Assembly (NCBI GenBank): GCA_002725175.2
Contig: PBQX02000119.1
Coordinates: 1 to 39,280 of the forward strand
Direction of reading: 5' to 3'
DNA: 39,280 bases
Origin: CACKLF01 sp002725175
GTDB lineage: Bacteria; Pseudomonadota; Alphaproteobacteria; Rhodobacterales; Rhodobacteraceae
The notes under the pieces were generated by a model. The model worked only from the letters and a program-made list of their open reading frames with translations, had not been told where the DNA came from and made no database searches. The position numbers and the translations under genes are program-made. Positions 1-8,538 of this stretch are shown here, piece after piece. The number at the start of each line of letters is the position of its first letter. Positions within the stretch are counted from its first letter, which is position 1.

Positions 1-753
1 GCAGACCTTTCAAAAACTGATTTTAGTTCCCTGAGACACTGTCTTGGAGCTGGTGAACCATTAAACCCTGAGGCAATGAGAGCGTGGGAAAAAGCGACTG
101 GCTGTAAAATTTATGAAGGCTACGGACAAACCGAAACTTCTAGTATAGTTGCAAATTTTCCAGGAATGGAAATCCGGCCTGGCTCAATGGGAAAGCCATG
201 CCCTGGTTTCACGATCGATATTATTGATGACAATGGAAATATTTTGAAAGAAGGTGAAATCGGGCACATCGGAGTAAAGATAACCGAACCCTACCCACCA
301 GGTCTATTTAAAGGCTACTTTGGTGATGTTGCTAAAACAAAAGAAGTTTTTCGCAATGGATGGTATTACACTGGAGATACTGCCAAAAAAGATGCAGATG
401 GGTATATCTGGTTTGTAGGACGATCGGACGATATTATCTCGTCAGCTGGTTATAGAATAAGTCCATTTGAAGTAGAAAGTACTTTGGTAGAACATCCGGC
501 AGTTGCAGAATCAGCAGTTATTGCTAAACCCGATAGTTTGAGAGGCGAAATAGTTAAGGCTTATATTACATTAGGAAATGACTACACTCCTTCCGAAGAG
601 CTTATTCTGGACATCCAAAGTTTTGTGAAGGAACAGTCAGCACCCTATAAATATCCAAGAGAAATAGAATTTCTAGAGGCTCTACCTAAAACTATATCTG
701 GAAAGATAAGGAGAGTAGAATTGCGTGAGCGTGCTATCAAAAGCGATAACTAA
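1..753 (+). CDS. Acyl-CoA synthetase (AMP-forming), 3' part only
   Basis: C-terminal part of an ANL-family acyl-CoA synthetase, which activates a carboxylic acid to its acyl-AMP and then to the CoA thioester in the cytoplasm. The frame is open from base 1, so the true start lies upstream; the ATG at 76 is internal. Visible landmarks in order are GAGEPLNPE (bases 49-75), the adenylate-binding YGQTET (about 121-138), YTGD (about 367-378), the hinge region GRSDDIISSAGYRI, and the C-terminal PKTISGKIRR, whose lysine performs adenylation. The GAGEPLNPE and YGQTE pattern resembles medium-chain (ACSM-like) or acetate/propionate-type ligases. The substrate cannot be set without the N-terminal pocket. 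A rhodanese gene follows after 29 bases and may be co-transcribed. Confidence 0.93.
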   Translation, partial: ADLSKTDFSSLRHCLGAGEPLNPEAMRAWEKATGCKIYEGYGQTETSSIVANFPGMEIRPGSMGKPCPGFTIDIIDDNGNILKEGEIGHIGVKITEPYPPGLFKGYFGDVAKTKEVFRNGWYYTGDTAKKDADGYIWFVGRSDDIISSAGYRISPFEVESTLVEHPAVAESAVIAKPDSLRGEIVKAYITLGNDYTPSEELILDIQSFVKEQSAPYKYPREIEFLEALPKTISGKIRRVELRERAIKSDN

Positions 754-782
754 AAATATGTTTTCATAAAAGTGAGGTCTAC

Positions 783-1187
783 ATGAAGAAATTAAAGAAG
801 AGCGTTAATGCCATGGTATCTGCAGCTAAAGCACGCATAACAGAAATTACTGCTGAAGAAGCTAAGGACTGTTTCGATAGCGAAAAAGTCCTAATAGTTG
901 ACATAAGAGACGTACGAGAGCGACAAAAGTTAGGTTACATACCAGGAAGTTATCATGCCCCACGTGGTATGCTTGAATTTTGGATTGACCCTGAAAGTCC
1001 TTATTACAAGGAGATCTTTGGTCAAGATAAACGATATATATTTCATTGTGCCGCAGGTTGGAGATCTGCTCTTGCCGTGGAAACACTAAATGACATGGGT
1101 TTCCAAGCCGAACATATTTCAGATGGCTTTGCTGGCTGGATAAAAGCTAAAGGACCAATTGAACACCCAGAGGTGAAGAAAGGGTAA
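783..1187 (+). CDS. Single-domain rhodanese-like sulfurtransferase
   Basis: 134-residue single rhodanese domain. Such proteins carry sulfane sulfur as a cysteine persulfide, or serve as phosphatase-like regulators. The active-site loop is CAAGWR, with catalytic Cys at about residue 89, followed by SALAVETL as in GlpE/PspE-type proteins. The VDIRDVRE element (about residues 39-46) is the usual second strand with its Asp-Arg pair. The N-terminus is basic (MKKLKKS) but has no convincing signal peptide, so the protein is probably cytoplasmic. The ATG at 783 follows GTGAGG at a normal distance. It lies 29 bases after the acyl-CoA synthetase on the same strand. The sulfur donor and acceptor are unknown. 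Confidence 0.9.
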   Translation: MKKLKKSVNAMVSAAKARITEITAEEAKDCFDSEKVLIVDIRDVRERQKLGYIPGSYHAPRGMLEFWIDPESPYYKEIFGQDKRYIFHCAAGWRSALAVETLNDMGFQAEHISDGFAGWIKAKGPIEHPEVKKG

Positions 1188-1382
1188 AACAAATTTAAGA
1201 ATTAAAGAATTATATGCCAGTGGGTTCAAAGCAACCTGACGCGCGCAACTAACTAAGAAAAACCTAAGTNCTTTACTCAAACCTAATANCCTAGTTTGTG
1301 TTGGAGGTTCCCAAGCTTTTGGCTGATTTAATCATGCAAATCCCTTATTCTTGTTATTTATATTTGAATNCCTAAATGTCTA

Positions 1383-2327
1383 TTGGAACATTTTACTGAT
1401 AAGGAGNCCCTATTGGCGCTTGTTAAAACGGGAATATTAATGGTCATTATGACCTTTGTTGTAGCATTACTCGGATCTCTATTGGCTGGATTTCAGGGCA
1501 TGATTATAGCTGTATTATTTGCTGGCACTATGAACATNTTTGCCTGGTATAAATCAGATAGTTTGGTNCTAAGAATGTANAAAGCTANGTTNGCGCCGAN
1601 GCAAAGTGAATTATCNAAAATAGTTANATCACTATCTAGAAAAGCAAAAATGCCTATTCCGAAGGTTTTTATTATCGACAACTCTCAGCCAAATGCATTT
1701 GCCACAGGCAGAAATCCAGAGAATTCATCTGTGGCCGCTACTACAGGCTTATTGAAACAACTATCAAAAGAGGAAATAAGTGCCGTCATGGCACATGANN
1801 TAGCTCACATAAAGAATAGAGACACCACCATAATGGTTATCACNGCNACTTTTGCNGGCGCCATCTCTATGTTAGCAAATTTCGCGATGTTTTTCGGATC
1901 ACGTAGAGGGAATGGTATTGGCATAATAGGAACAATAGCTTTGATGATATTAGCACCAATGGCTGCATCCTTAGTGCAAATGGCCATAAGCCGTGGAAGA
2001 GAGTATGAGGCTGATAGGATTGGNGCTGAGATCTGTGGAAATCCTAGTTGGCTTGCGTCTGCCTTANAATCCATTCAACGTATGGCTAACAGTTTAGACA
2101 ATGACATTGCAGAACAGAATCCTAGCACTGCGCACATGTTTATTATAAATCCTTTGCACGCCCATAAGCATGACCGATTATTTTCAACCCACCCTAGTAC
2201 TGAAAATAGGGTAGCTGCACTTAAGGCTATGGAACCAAATTANCAANCTANCACCTCCATACCTAAAGTATCCTCTTCCCTTAAAAAGAAAAGGAAGCAA
2301 GATCCAAACCCCTGGTCAAAAAATTAA
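1383..2327 (+). CDS. htpX: HtpX-family membrane zinc metalloprotease
   Basis: Inner-membrane M48 protease of the HtpX type, which takes part in membrane-protein quality control. The N-terminal hydrophobic pair (about residues 12-50) ends in the family signature MNxFAWYKSD. FATGRNPENSSVAATTGLL and the zinc motif follow. That motif reads H-(E/D)-(L)-A-H at about residues 138-142, with two N bases inside it. The third ligand is Glu in GREYEAD (about 206). Further hydrophobic segments lie at about 155-200. The length of 314 is slightly above the usual 280-300. The only start that keeps the conserved N-terminus is TTG at 1383; the first in-frame ATG (1440) would delete the start of TM1. About fifteen scattered N bases leave the frame intact. 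Confidence 0.88.
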   Translation: MEHFTDKEXLLALVKTGILMVIMTFVVALLGSLLAGFQGMIIAVLFAGTMNXFAWYKSDSLXLRMXKAXXAPXQSELXKIVXSLSRKAKMPIPKVFIIDNSQPNAFATGRNPENSSVAATTGLLKQLSKEEISAVMAHXXAHIKNRDTTIMVIXXTFXGAISMLANFAMFFGSRRGNGIGIIGTIALMILAPMAASLVQMAISRGREYEADRIXAEICGNPSWLASALXSIQRMANSLDNDIAEQNPSTAHMFIINPLHAHKHDRLFSTHPSTENRVAALKAMEPNXQXXTSIPKVSSSLKKKRKQDPNPWSKN

Positions 2328-2347
2328 TCCAAAGTAATGTGAATTTT

Positions 2348-2968
2348 ATGACTATAACTAATGGACAGTTAGTACTTTATTTTGGTGCCCTTATTATATT
2401 ATTTCTTACGCCAGGACCCGTCTGGATTGCGCTTATAGCACGAACAGTTTCTGGAGGGACTAAATCAGCCATCTCTTTAGCTTTAGGAGTGTCTCTAGGT
2501 GACTTTCTTTGGCCAATCGTTGTATTTTTTGGATTAGCGTTTTTGGTTTCTTTATATTCAGAAATCTTAATTTTATTCCGTTACCTNGCTGCAATAATAC
2601 TCACGATCATGGGTATTCAAACTATTCTTAATAGTAGGAAAAAATTGCATCTTAATAGTCGANTAACAAAATCAGGTTTTTTTGCTGGATTTAGNGCAGG
2701 GTTTATTGCTGTCACAGCAAATCCNAAAGCTTCNCTATTTTATCTTACTCTACTACCTAGTTTCTTNAACTTTGATACAATTAATTTTTTTGATATTATG
2801 ATAATTTCAATTGTGTCTTTTTCTGTGCCTATGATAGGCAACATATTAATGATTTTATTTCTTTCTAAGGTCAGATCTTTTCTATCATCACCAAATTCAG
2901 TGCGAATTACTAATGTTGTTTCAGGTGTATTATTAATCGGGGTTGGAGTAATAATAGGCCTTACTTAG
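2348..2968 (+). CDS. LysE/RhtB-family amino-acid exporter
   Basis: Small polytopic membrane protein of the LysE/RhtB/ThrE superfamily, which exports amino acids or their derivatives by secondary transport. The LTPGPVW motif near residues 20-26 is the family hallmark. A Gly/Ala-rich second helix (ALGVSLGD) and a third hydrophobic segment with the usual basic loop (NSRKKL) follow. The C-terminal half holds about three more helices. The length of about 206 residues is normal. I prefer ATG 2348 over the GTG at 2339, because the extra three residues are not conserved in the family. It starts 20 bases after htpX and may be co-transcribed with it. The substrate is unknown. Confidence 0.85.
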   Translation: MTITNGQLVLYFGALIILFLTPGPVWIALIARTVSGGTKSAISLALGVSLGDFLWPIVVFFGLAFLVSLYSEILILFRYXAAIILTIMGIQTILNSRKKLHLNSRXTKSGFFAGFXAGFIAVTANXKAXLFYLTLLPSFXNFDTINFFDIMIISIVSFSVPMIGNILMILFLSKVRSFLSSPNSVRITNVVSGVLLIGVGVIIGLT

Positions 2969-3131
2969 TTTTCATTTTTTTAATCTAAAAATTAAGCTGC
3001 AGACAAATTTAATAAAATCATCAGTATTCAAGTTTTTACAATACTAAAGTACTAGGATAGATTCCAAGCACTTGCCGTAAGGCGAATGTCAAGCTAACCT
3101 CTAATGGGAAAATTTTAGCTTAGGCAAAAAT

Positions 3132-4280
3132 ATGCTACCAGACGAAAAATCAGATATTGAAGTCACGCATGAGTTTGAGAGATTCAGACAGCGAAATGAC
3201 ATTTTCACTCGAGCTTTTTGGGATAAAAAAATTAAAAGTAAGAGTACTGAGTCATTCTTTTCTTCATATAGGATGGAAGCTCAGTCAAGACAGGCAAATG
3301 GTTTTACGCAACGTGACGTAGCCCTCCGAAATGCTTCCTGGCTAATATCAGATGTCATATCCAATCGCCATATGCCAGATGGAAACCGAGAAGGTTTTAT
3401 GGCTCCGATTAGTTATGACACACCCGTAGCAGCAAATAAACTAAGTGTTGAAAATTCAGCTACTATGAGTTCTGAAATCAAACATGTTGCTAAATTCTTT
3501 GGAGCAGATCTTTGCGGAATAACTGAACTAGATAAACGTTGGCTTTACGAAAGCCGGGTTGATACGAGAGATTTTTCGGAAACTAAAAACGAATTACCAA
3601 AGGNTCTGACCTCNGTAATTGTTTTAGGNCACGAAATGGATCTGAATTTAGTTAACACATATCCGTCTGCATTGGCAGGTGCTNCAACTGGTCGTGAATA
3701 TAGCCACGAAGCTGGAATAGTAATGCANCTCGCAGCCTACATTCGTAATTTAGGCTATGAAGCTATCCCTTCGATGAATGATACTGGCCTCGTAATCCCA
3801 TATGCTATCAAGGCAGGCTTAGGTGAATACGCTAGGAATCAAATGGTGATTACACCAGAATTCGGTCCCAGATTAAGATTTTCAAAAATATTTACCAATA
3901 TTCCTCTTGNTCACGATAGCCCTAATATTGGCGGTGTTCGTGCCTTTTGTGATATTTGCACAAAATGCGCAGACGCTTGCCCTGTAGGAGCTTTACCATA
4001 CGGAGANCCTAAAGCCGGTGGAGAAAATATCTCAGCGATTAAGGGTGTCCGCAAATGGACATCAAATGCGGAGAAATGCTTCAGCTTCTGGGCTAAAATA
4101 ACTTCAGACTGTGCAATATGTATGAGGGTATGCCCTTTCAATAGAAATTATTCTAATTGGNTCAACAAAGTTTGGTTAAAAATAGCTTTATCACCATTTA
4201 GGAAACTTGCACTCTGGCTAGATAGAAAACGTGGAAGTCGGANNGANCCAAAAAAGTGGTGGAAATTAGGAGAGACCTAA
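3132..4280 (+). CDS. Reductive-dehalogenase-like corrinoid/4Fe-4S protein (RdhA/QueG-related)
   Basis: 382-residue protein with the layout of the reductive dehalogenase catalytic subunit superfamily: a cobalamin-binding region followed by two ferredoxin-type clusters. The phrase GADLCGITELDKRWLY (from about residue 130) and the later GREYSHEAG...AAYIRNLGYEA region are typical of RdhA proteins. The first cluster motif is CX2CX2CX3CP (C273, C276, C279, C283) and the second is CX10CX2CX3CP (C316, C327, C330, C334), ending CPFNRN. It has no twin-arginine signal, no membrane anchor and no RdhB gene nearby. It also lacks the C-terminal flavin/ferredoxin reductase extension of aerobic self-sufficient RdhA. 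It could be a cytoplasmic dehalogenase fed by a separate ferredoxin, or a corrinoid reductase of another kind. Eight N bases fall in the gene. No clear ribosome site precedes ATG 3132. Confidence 0.8.
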   Translation: MLPDEKSDIEVTHEFERFRQRNDIFTRAFWDKKIKSKSTESFFSSYRMEAQSRQANGFTQRDVALRNASWLISDVISNRHMPDGNREGFMAPISYDTPVAANKLSVENSATMSSEIKHVAKFFGADLCGITELDKRWLYESRVDTRDFSETKNELPKXLTXVIVLXHEMDLNLVNTYPSALAGAXTGREYSHEAGIVMXLAAYIRNLGYEAIPSMNDTGLVIPYAIKAGLGEYARNQMVITPEFGPRLRFSKIFTNIPLXHDSPNIGGVRAFCDICTKCADACPVGALPYGXPKAGGENISAIKGVRKWTSNAEKCFSFWAKITSDCAICMRVCPFNRNYSNWXNKVWLKIALSPFRKLALWLDRKRGSRXXPKKWWKLGET

Positions 4281-4323
4281 CCTTTTCCTAAATCAACCTT
4301 ATCTCTTACAGTATGAAGAGTAT

Positions 4324-5430
4324 CTAACTAAATGAAGAAATCGGNTCACCAAACAGTTTTTCATCTGGAGTAATACCGAGCCCAGGTCCCGTTGGAACTT
4401 TTATGTGGCCATTAACTACTCTTATTCCATTCTCTGGATCATAATTTTCTTCAATATAAGTTCCCGCAATCCAAACAGCTTCCATGAGCTTTGGATCAAT
4501 AGTAGCGGCAACTTGAACACATGCAGCTGCAACGATATCGCCCCCCCAGGTATCTTCACAAGTATGAGGTAAAGATCGAATTTCACATAAATCACGCACT
4601 GTTACAAACGGATTGACTCCACCTAAACGAGTCAATTTTAACCCAAAACCATCACAGATCCCCATCTGAATAGCTCGTAAAATATCATGAGGACCTTCAG
4701 TATTTTCATCCAAATATATGGGGTGAGAAATTTGAGATCGAATACTTTTAATTTCTTCCATAGTTTTGCAAGGTTGTTCCAGCACAATTGGAATGGAGTT
4801 GCACGCTAGGCTAAGTCTCAATGTTTGGCTAGCAGTCAATCCGCGATTAGCATCAACGACAATCTGAGCTTTAGTCCCTATTGCTTCCCAAACTTTATTA
4901 ACTACCTCTATATCGATTGAAATGTCTCGGCCTCCTGCCTTAATTTGAAACCTTGGATAACCTTCAGAAATTTTTTCCTTAGCCAATTTGGCTATATCTT
5001 CTGGAGAGCCAATACCGCTAGCATAATAAGCTGGCACTCTATCAGTTGCTGCACCACCAATAAGATCGCATAGTCTAACACCATAGTATTTTGCCAGTAA
5101 ATCCATTATTGCCATGTCAATGGCTGCCTTTGCATAATTGTGGCCGTTAAGAAATTCATCCATGCGCCTCCGCAGAATAATTGGAGTGAGAGCTGAAAGC
5201 CCGATGAGTTTGGAACCCATCTCCGCTATAGCAGCGCGTGCTCCTAAAGCGTGTTGGGGTTGATAAGCTGGACCAACTGGTGCTACTTCGCCCCATCCAA
5301 CAAGACCATTATCTGAGACAATTTTTATAATTGAAGAGTCTACCGAATATAACTTATTGTTAGACCAAGTATATGGTCCTCCTTTTATTGGGAGATCCTT
5401 TTCAAAAACATGTATTTCTGCAATATTCAT
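4324..5430 (-). CDS. hpbD: Enolase-superfamily racemase/epimerase, HpbD-like (4-hydroxyproline betaine 2-epimerase or cis-3-hydroxyproline dehydratase family)
   Basis: 368-residue member of the mandelate racemase/muconate lactonizing enzyme group. The chain resembles, along its whole length, what I recall of HpbD of Pelagibaca bermudensis. Examples are HALGARAAIAEM, NYAKAAIDMA, EQPC, FGLKLTR, DTWGGDI, GPGLGITPDE and the C-terminal FG-PISSFS. Active-site residues are present: acid/base lysines K164 (FQIKAGG) and K265 (GLKLTR), and metal ligands D193, E218 and D241. HpbD inverts C2 of hydroxyproline or proline betaine. Related enzymes racemise or dehydrate free hydroxyproline, so the exact substrate is inferred. 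It lies 38 bases downstream of an MttB-like methyltransferase on the same strand, which supports a betaine substrate. Confidence 0.82.
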   Translation of the reverse strand: MNIAEIHVFEKDLPIKGGPYTWSNNKLYSVDSSIIKIVSDNGLVGWGEVAPVGPAYQPQHALGARAAIAEMGSKLIGLSALTPIILRRRMDEFLNGHNYAKAAIDMAIMDLLAKYYGVRLCDLIGGAATDRVPAYYASGIGSPEDIAKLAKEKISEGYPRFQIKAGGRDISIDIEVVNKVWEAIGTKAQIVVDANRGLTASQTLRLSLACNSIPIVLEQPCKTMEEIKSIRSQISHPIYLDENTEGPHDILRAIQMGICDGFGLKLTRLGGVNPFVTVRDLCEIRSLPHTCEDTWGGDIVAAACVQVAATIDPKLMEAVWIAGTYIEENYDPENGIRVVNGHIKVPTGPGLGITPDEKLFGXPISSFS

Positions 5431-5468
5431 CTTAAATTCTTCTATTTCTTCTATTCCTAAATAATAGC

Positions 5469-7001
5469 CTAACTTACAGGTGGTGCGCCACCCTCTCTTA
5501 TTCTCCTAGCTACAAATTCCTTTAAATTGTCATTGACGGCATCATCTATTTTTGGTGGTTGAAATTCACGAAGAATTTGTTTCCATTTTTCATTTGCCCT
5601 AACTGTTACTGTCTTGCTACCTTGTTCTGTCCAAGTGCCAAAGTTATTCCAATCCGATATTAAAGGTTCATAAAATGCGTTCTTGTAACGATCAAGCGTA
5701 TGCTGACATCCAAAAAAATGGCCGCCCGGCTCAACATCGGCAATGGCATCAAAGGCGACATCAGTGTCTCCTGATTCATGCCACCTAAAAATTTCTGCAA
5801 ACATTTGGAGCATCTCAATATCGATAATAAATTTTTCTAACGACCCTGTTAAGCCTCCTTCTAGCCATCCTGCTGAATGCATCATAAAGTTTGCTCCCCC
5901 TAATATTGTACCCCAGGAAGACATATAGGTTTCATATATTGATTGTCCATCTGGAGCATTCGAGGTAGTTGCAGCTGAACCTCGCCAAGGAAGGTCTACT
6001 AGTCTAGCAAGCTGACCCGCACCAAAGGCAGCATTAACAAATTCTGGCGTGCCAAAAACGGGCGCTCCAGATTTCATATGAACATTCGACGTAAATGATC
6101 CATAAACAACAGGTGTGCCTGGCCCCACAATTTGAGCTAGGACTATACCAGCCAATGCTTCTGCATGTTGCAACATAAGAGCACCTGATAATGTAACCGG
6201 AGCCATTGCTCCTGCTAAGGTGAAGGGTGTTATAATTATCATCTGCCTTTCTTTGGCAAAATCAATAATACCTTGGCACATAGGGATATCTAATTGACGA
6301 GGCGAATTTGTGTTAATGGACGTGTAGCACCAAGCTTTTTCTTGAAATTCTTTTTTGCCCAATCCACGAGAAATTCTGATCATTTCAAATGCATCCTGTA
6401 CCTGCTGCTGCCCCCGAGAATAGATACATACGGGCTTTTGACTAAGCAATAATTGGCTTTCAGTAACTTTTAAATGTCTTTCATTTGTAGGAATGTCTTG
6501 AGATTCAACATTAGTTGACTGAACATGAATAATATCAAAATACTCAGAGAGTTTGATAAAGTTTTCAGTATCCTTTAATGTTGCAACCCTCTTTCCGCTA
6601 TCAATATCTGATACAAATGGTGGTCCCATAACCGGGCAAAAGACTAGATTATTTCCGCCCAAGATAACATCTTTTTCCGCCACAGCACCATAAAGCGTAA
6701 ATAAATTTGGAGCAGATTTTAATGATTTTTCAACTAGATCTCTTTCCAGTTTAACCATGAGAGTGGTTTCACAAACTTTTGCACCCGCCTTTCTATAATA
6801 TTTGCGAGCCTCGTCATTTAGCACTTTAATTCCTAAATCCTTTAGGACTTTTAATGCAGCATCATGAACTTCTGTAAGCTTCTCTTCCGATAGAGAGTTC
6901 TGTTTAACTAACGGATTTTTCAAATTTCNATATCTGCCGAATGATGGAATAGNGTNACCAGGTTCTTGATTTAATCTTACAACCTTACGTTTTCTTCTCA
7001 T
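5469..7001 (-). CDS. MttB-like (COG5598) corrinoid-dependent amine methyltransferase, non-pyrrolysine
   Basis: 510-residue protein of the trimethylamine:corrinoid methyltransferase family. The basic N-terminus (MRRKRKVVRLNQEPG) and the later blocks LSEEKLTEVHDAALKVLKDLGI, FCPVMGPPFVSD, FTLAGAMAPVTLSGAL, GTPEFVNAAFGAGQLARL and EPGGHFFG are characteristic. Archaeal MttB reads an internal amber codon as pyrrolysine. Here the frame is uninterrupted, so it belongs to the large non-pyrrolysine branch that includes glycine-betaine, proline-betaine and carnitine demethylases. Such enzymes pass a methyl group to a corrinoid protein (MttC/MtgC), and none is encoded in this window. It sits between a sulfhydrylase gene (62 bases upstream) and the HpbD-like epimerase (38 bases downstream), all on the minus strand. 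Proline- or hydroxyproline-betaine demethylation is a reasonable inference. Confidence 0.85.
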   Translation of the reverse strand: MRRKRKVVRLNQEPGXXIPSFGRYXNLKNPLVKQNSLSEEKLTEVHDAALKVLKDLGIKVLNDEARKYYRKAGAKVCETTLMVKLERDLVEKSLKSAPNLFTLYGAVAEKDVILGGNNLVFCPVMGPPFVSDIDSGKRVATLKDTENFIKLSEYFDIIHVQSTNVESQDIPTNERHLKVTESQLLLSQKPVCIYSRGQQQVQDAFEMIRISRGLGKKEFQEKAWCYTSINTNSPRQLDIPMCQGIIDFAKERQMIIITPFTLAGAMAPVTLSGALMLQHAEALAGIVLAQIVGPGTPVVYGSFTSNVHMKSGAPVFGTPEFVNAAFGAGQLARLVDLPWRGSAATTSNAPDGQSIYETYMSSWGTILGGANFMMHSAGWLEGGLTGSLEKFIIDIEMLQMFAEIFRWHESGDTDVAFDAIADVEPGGHFFGCQHTLDRYKNAFYEPLISDWNNFGTWTEQGSKTVTVRANEKWKQILREFQPPKIDDAVNDNLKEFVARRIREGGAPPVS

Positions 7002-7063
7002 ACTAAATTTTTCNAANCATTCATTGGAATCAAAGCTTATCCAAGAATCNTCATTCTAACAAA

Positions 7064-8368
7064 TTANGTTTTTTCCAAGGCTTGGGTTAAGTCTTCTAGA
7101 ATGTCATCAATATGTTCTAAACCAACAGAGAGTCTAACATACCCTGGNGTGACGCCTGTTTTTTCTTGATCTATAGCTGAAAGTTGTGAATGAGTTGTGG
7201 AGGCTGGGTGAATGGCCAATGTACGAGCATCACCTATATTTGCAACATGATAGACCATCTGCAAGTTATCAATAAATTTTTGCCCGGCTTGCTTACCTCC
7301 TTTTAATTCAAAACCCACTAATGGGCCATTCCCAGTTTCCAAATATTTTCTATTTCTTTTTCTATCCGCAGCATTTTGGAATAAGCCTGGATAAATAACT
7401 TCAGCCACTTCAGACCTCTCACTTAAAAAATCCGCGACCCTTCCTGCATTTTCTTGATGAACCCTATACCTTAATGGCAATGTCTCTAGACCCTGTATGA
7501 TGTGAAATGCATTTGTAGGAGAAATTGCTGATCCTAAATCTCGAAGCAATACAAACCTAGCTCGGACCAAATAAGCAATCGGTACCCCTAAAATCTCTGG
7601 CACCGCCTTTCCAAATGATATTCCCCAATAACTTGGGTCAGGTTCATTAAGTAATGGCTGCCTCTTGGGTTCCTTTAGCCAATCAAATGAACCACTATCG
7701 ACAATGATCCCTCCAATTGATGTTCCATGGCCTCCAATATATTTAGTTAAGGAATGAACTACTATCGCTGCCCCATGTTTAATGGGCTTACAAGTTATAG
7801 GTGCAGCCGTATTATCAACTATTAATGGAATATTAAGTTCCTTTCCTATGTTAGCAACTTCTTCTATGGGAAAAACTTTGAGTTTCGGGTTTGGCAATGT
7901 TTCGGCGTAGTAGGCTCTTGTTTTTTCATCTGTCAATTGCCTAAAGTTCTCTGGATCTTTTGGATCAGCAAACTTTACTTCTATGCCCAAATTCTTCAAA
8001 GTATTTGCAAATAGATTCCATGTGCCACCATATAAATCTGTTGAGGCTACTATATTGTCGCCAGCCCGACATAAGTTTTGTATTGCTAAAGCTGAAGCGG
8101 CTTGACCGGATGAAACAGCAAGTGCTGCCACTCCCCCTTCTAGAGCTGCCACCCGTTCTTCTAAAACAGCATTTGTTGGATTCATAATCCTAGTATAAAT
8201 ATTTCCCAACTCTTTGAAGCCAAATAAATTACTAGCATTTTCGGTGCTACTAAACTGATAACTGGTAGTTTGATAAATTGGCACTGCAACTGAATTAGTC
8301 GCTCCATCACTTCTATATTGACCTGAATGTAAAACTAGGGTCTCAGGATGTTTTGAATTTGTTGGCAT
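7064..8368 (-). CDS. metY: O-acetylhomoserine aminocarboxypropyltransferase (sulfhydrylase)
   Basis: PLP-dependent Cys/Met-metabolism enzyme that makes homocysteine (or methionine from methanethiol) from O-acetylhomoserine. Diagnostic blocks are TLVLHSGQ, SVAVPIYQTTSYQF, the long SSGQAASALAI, and the PLP site HSLTKYIGGHG with Schiff-base Lys at about 209 and the pyridine-binding Asp at about 185 (IVDNT). The C-terminal TRPGYVRLSVGLEH-like segment contains one N; the last codon is ACN, therefore Thr. The ATG at 8368 is preceded by AAGAGG at good spacing, so it is preferred over an in-frame TTG 15 bases upstream. The length of 434 is normal for MetY and longer than MetB or MetC. A divergent DecR-like Lrp regulator shares its promoter region. 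Confidence 0.93.
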   Translation of the reverse strand: MPTNSKHPETLVLHSGQYRSDGATNSVAVPIYQTTSYQFSSTENASNLFGFKELGNIYTRIMNPTNAVLEERVAALEGGVAALAVSSGQAASALAIQNLCRAGDNIVASTDLYGGTWNLFANTLKNLGIEVKFADPKDPENFRQLTDEKTRAYYAETLPNPKLKVFPIEEVANIGKELNIPLIVDNTAAPITCKPIKHGAAIVVHSLTKYIGGHGTSIGGIIVDSGSFDWLKEPKRQPLLNEPDPSYWGISFGKAVPEILGVPIAYLVRARFVLLRDLGSAISPTNAFHIIQGLETLPLRYRVHQENAGRVADFLSERSEVAEVIYPGLFQNAADRKRNRKYLETGNGPLVGFELKGGKQAGQKFIDNLQMVYHVANIGDARTLAIHPASTTHSQLSAIDQEKTGVXPGYVRLSVGLEHIDDILEDLTQALEKX

Positions 8369-8474
8369 TTTAAACCTCTTCAATGAATTAAAGTGTATTT
8401 TTAGTATAAAAGTACGATTTTATTTCTATAAATAGAATATTTTTCTGTTATTCAATAAATAAATATCTTATTGT

Positions 8475-8507
8475 CCTAAAAATTCTTTTTTTATATAATT
8501 TTTTAGG
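8475..8507. promoter_or_regulatory. Inverted repeat in the metY / lrp-like divergent promoter region
   Basis: The 170-base AT-rich gap between the two divergent genes holds the arms CCTAAAAA (8475-8482) and TTTTTAGG (8500-8507). A second, tighter inverted repeat, TTCTAT-AA-ATAGAA, lies at 8424-8437. Lrp/AsnC proteins usually bind degenerate palindromes in their own and neighbouring promoters, so these are candidate operators. No consensus match is claimed. In AT-rich DNA such repeats also occur by chance. Confidence 0.3.
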
Positions 8508-8538
8508 AAATTATTCTTTATCTTATTGGGATGGCAGA

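Noticed and set aside
862..1086. Antisense open frame opposite the rhodanese gene, and similar frames opposite other genes (for example 20181-20636, 34492-34749, 36750-36998)
   Set aside because: They lie entirely within well-supported genes, have low-complexity or unfamiliar translations and lack ribosome sites; they are shadows of the coding strand.
1188..1382. Possible small RNA or tRNA gene in the 195-base gap before htpX
   Set aside because: No cloverleaf or stable stem found by reading; several N bases prevent more.
5469..7001. Possible pyrrolysine-containing MttB
   Set aside because: The reading frame has no in-frame amber codon; the gene is a continuous non-pyrrolysine homologue.
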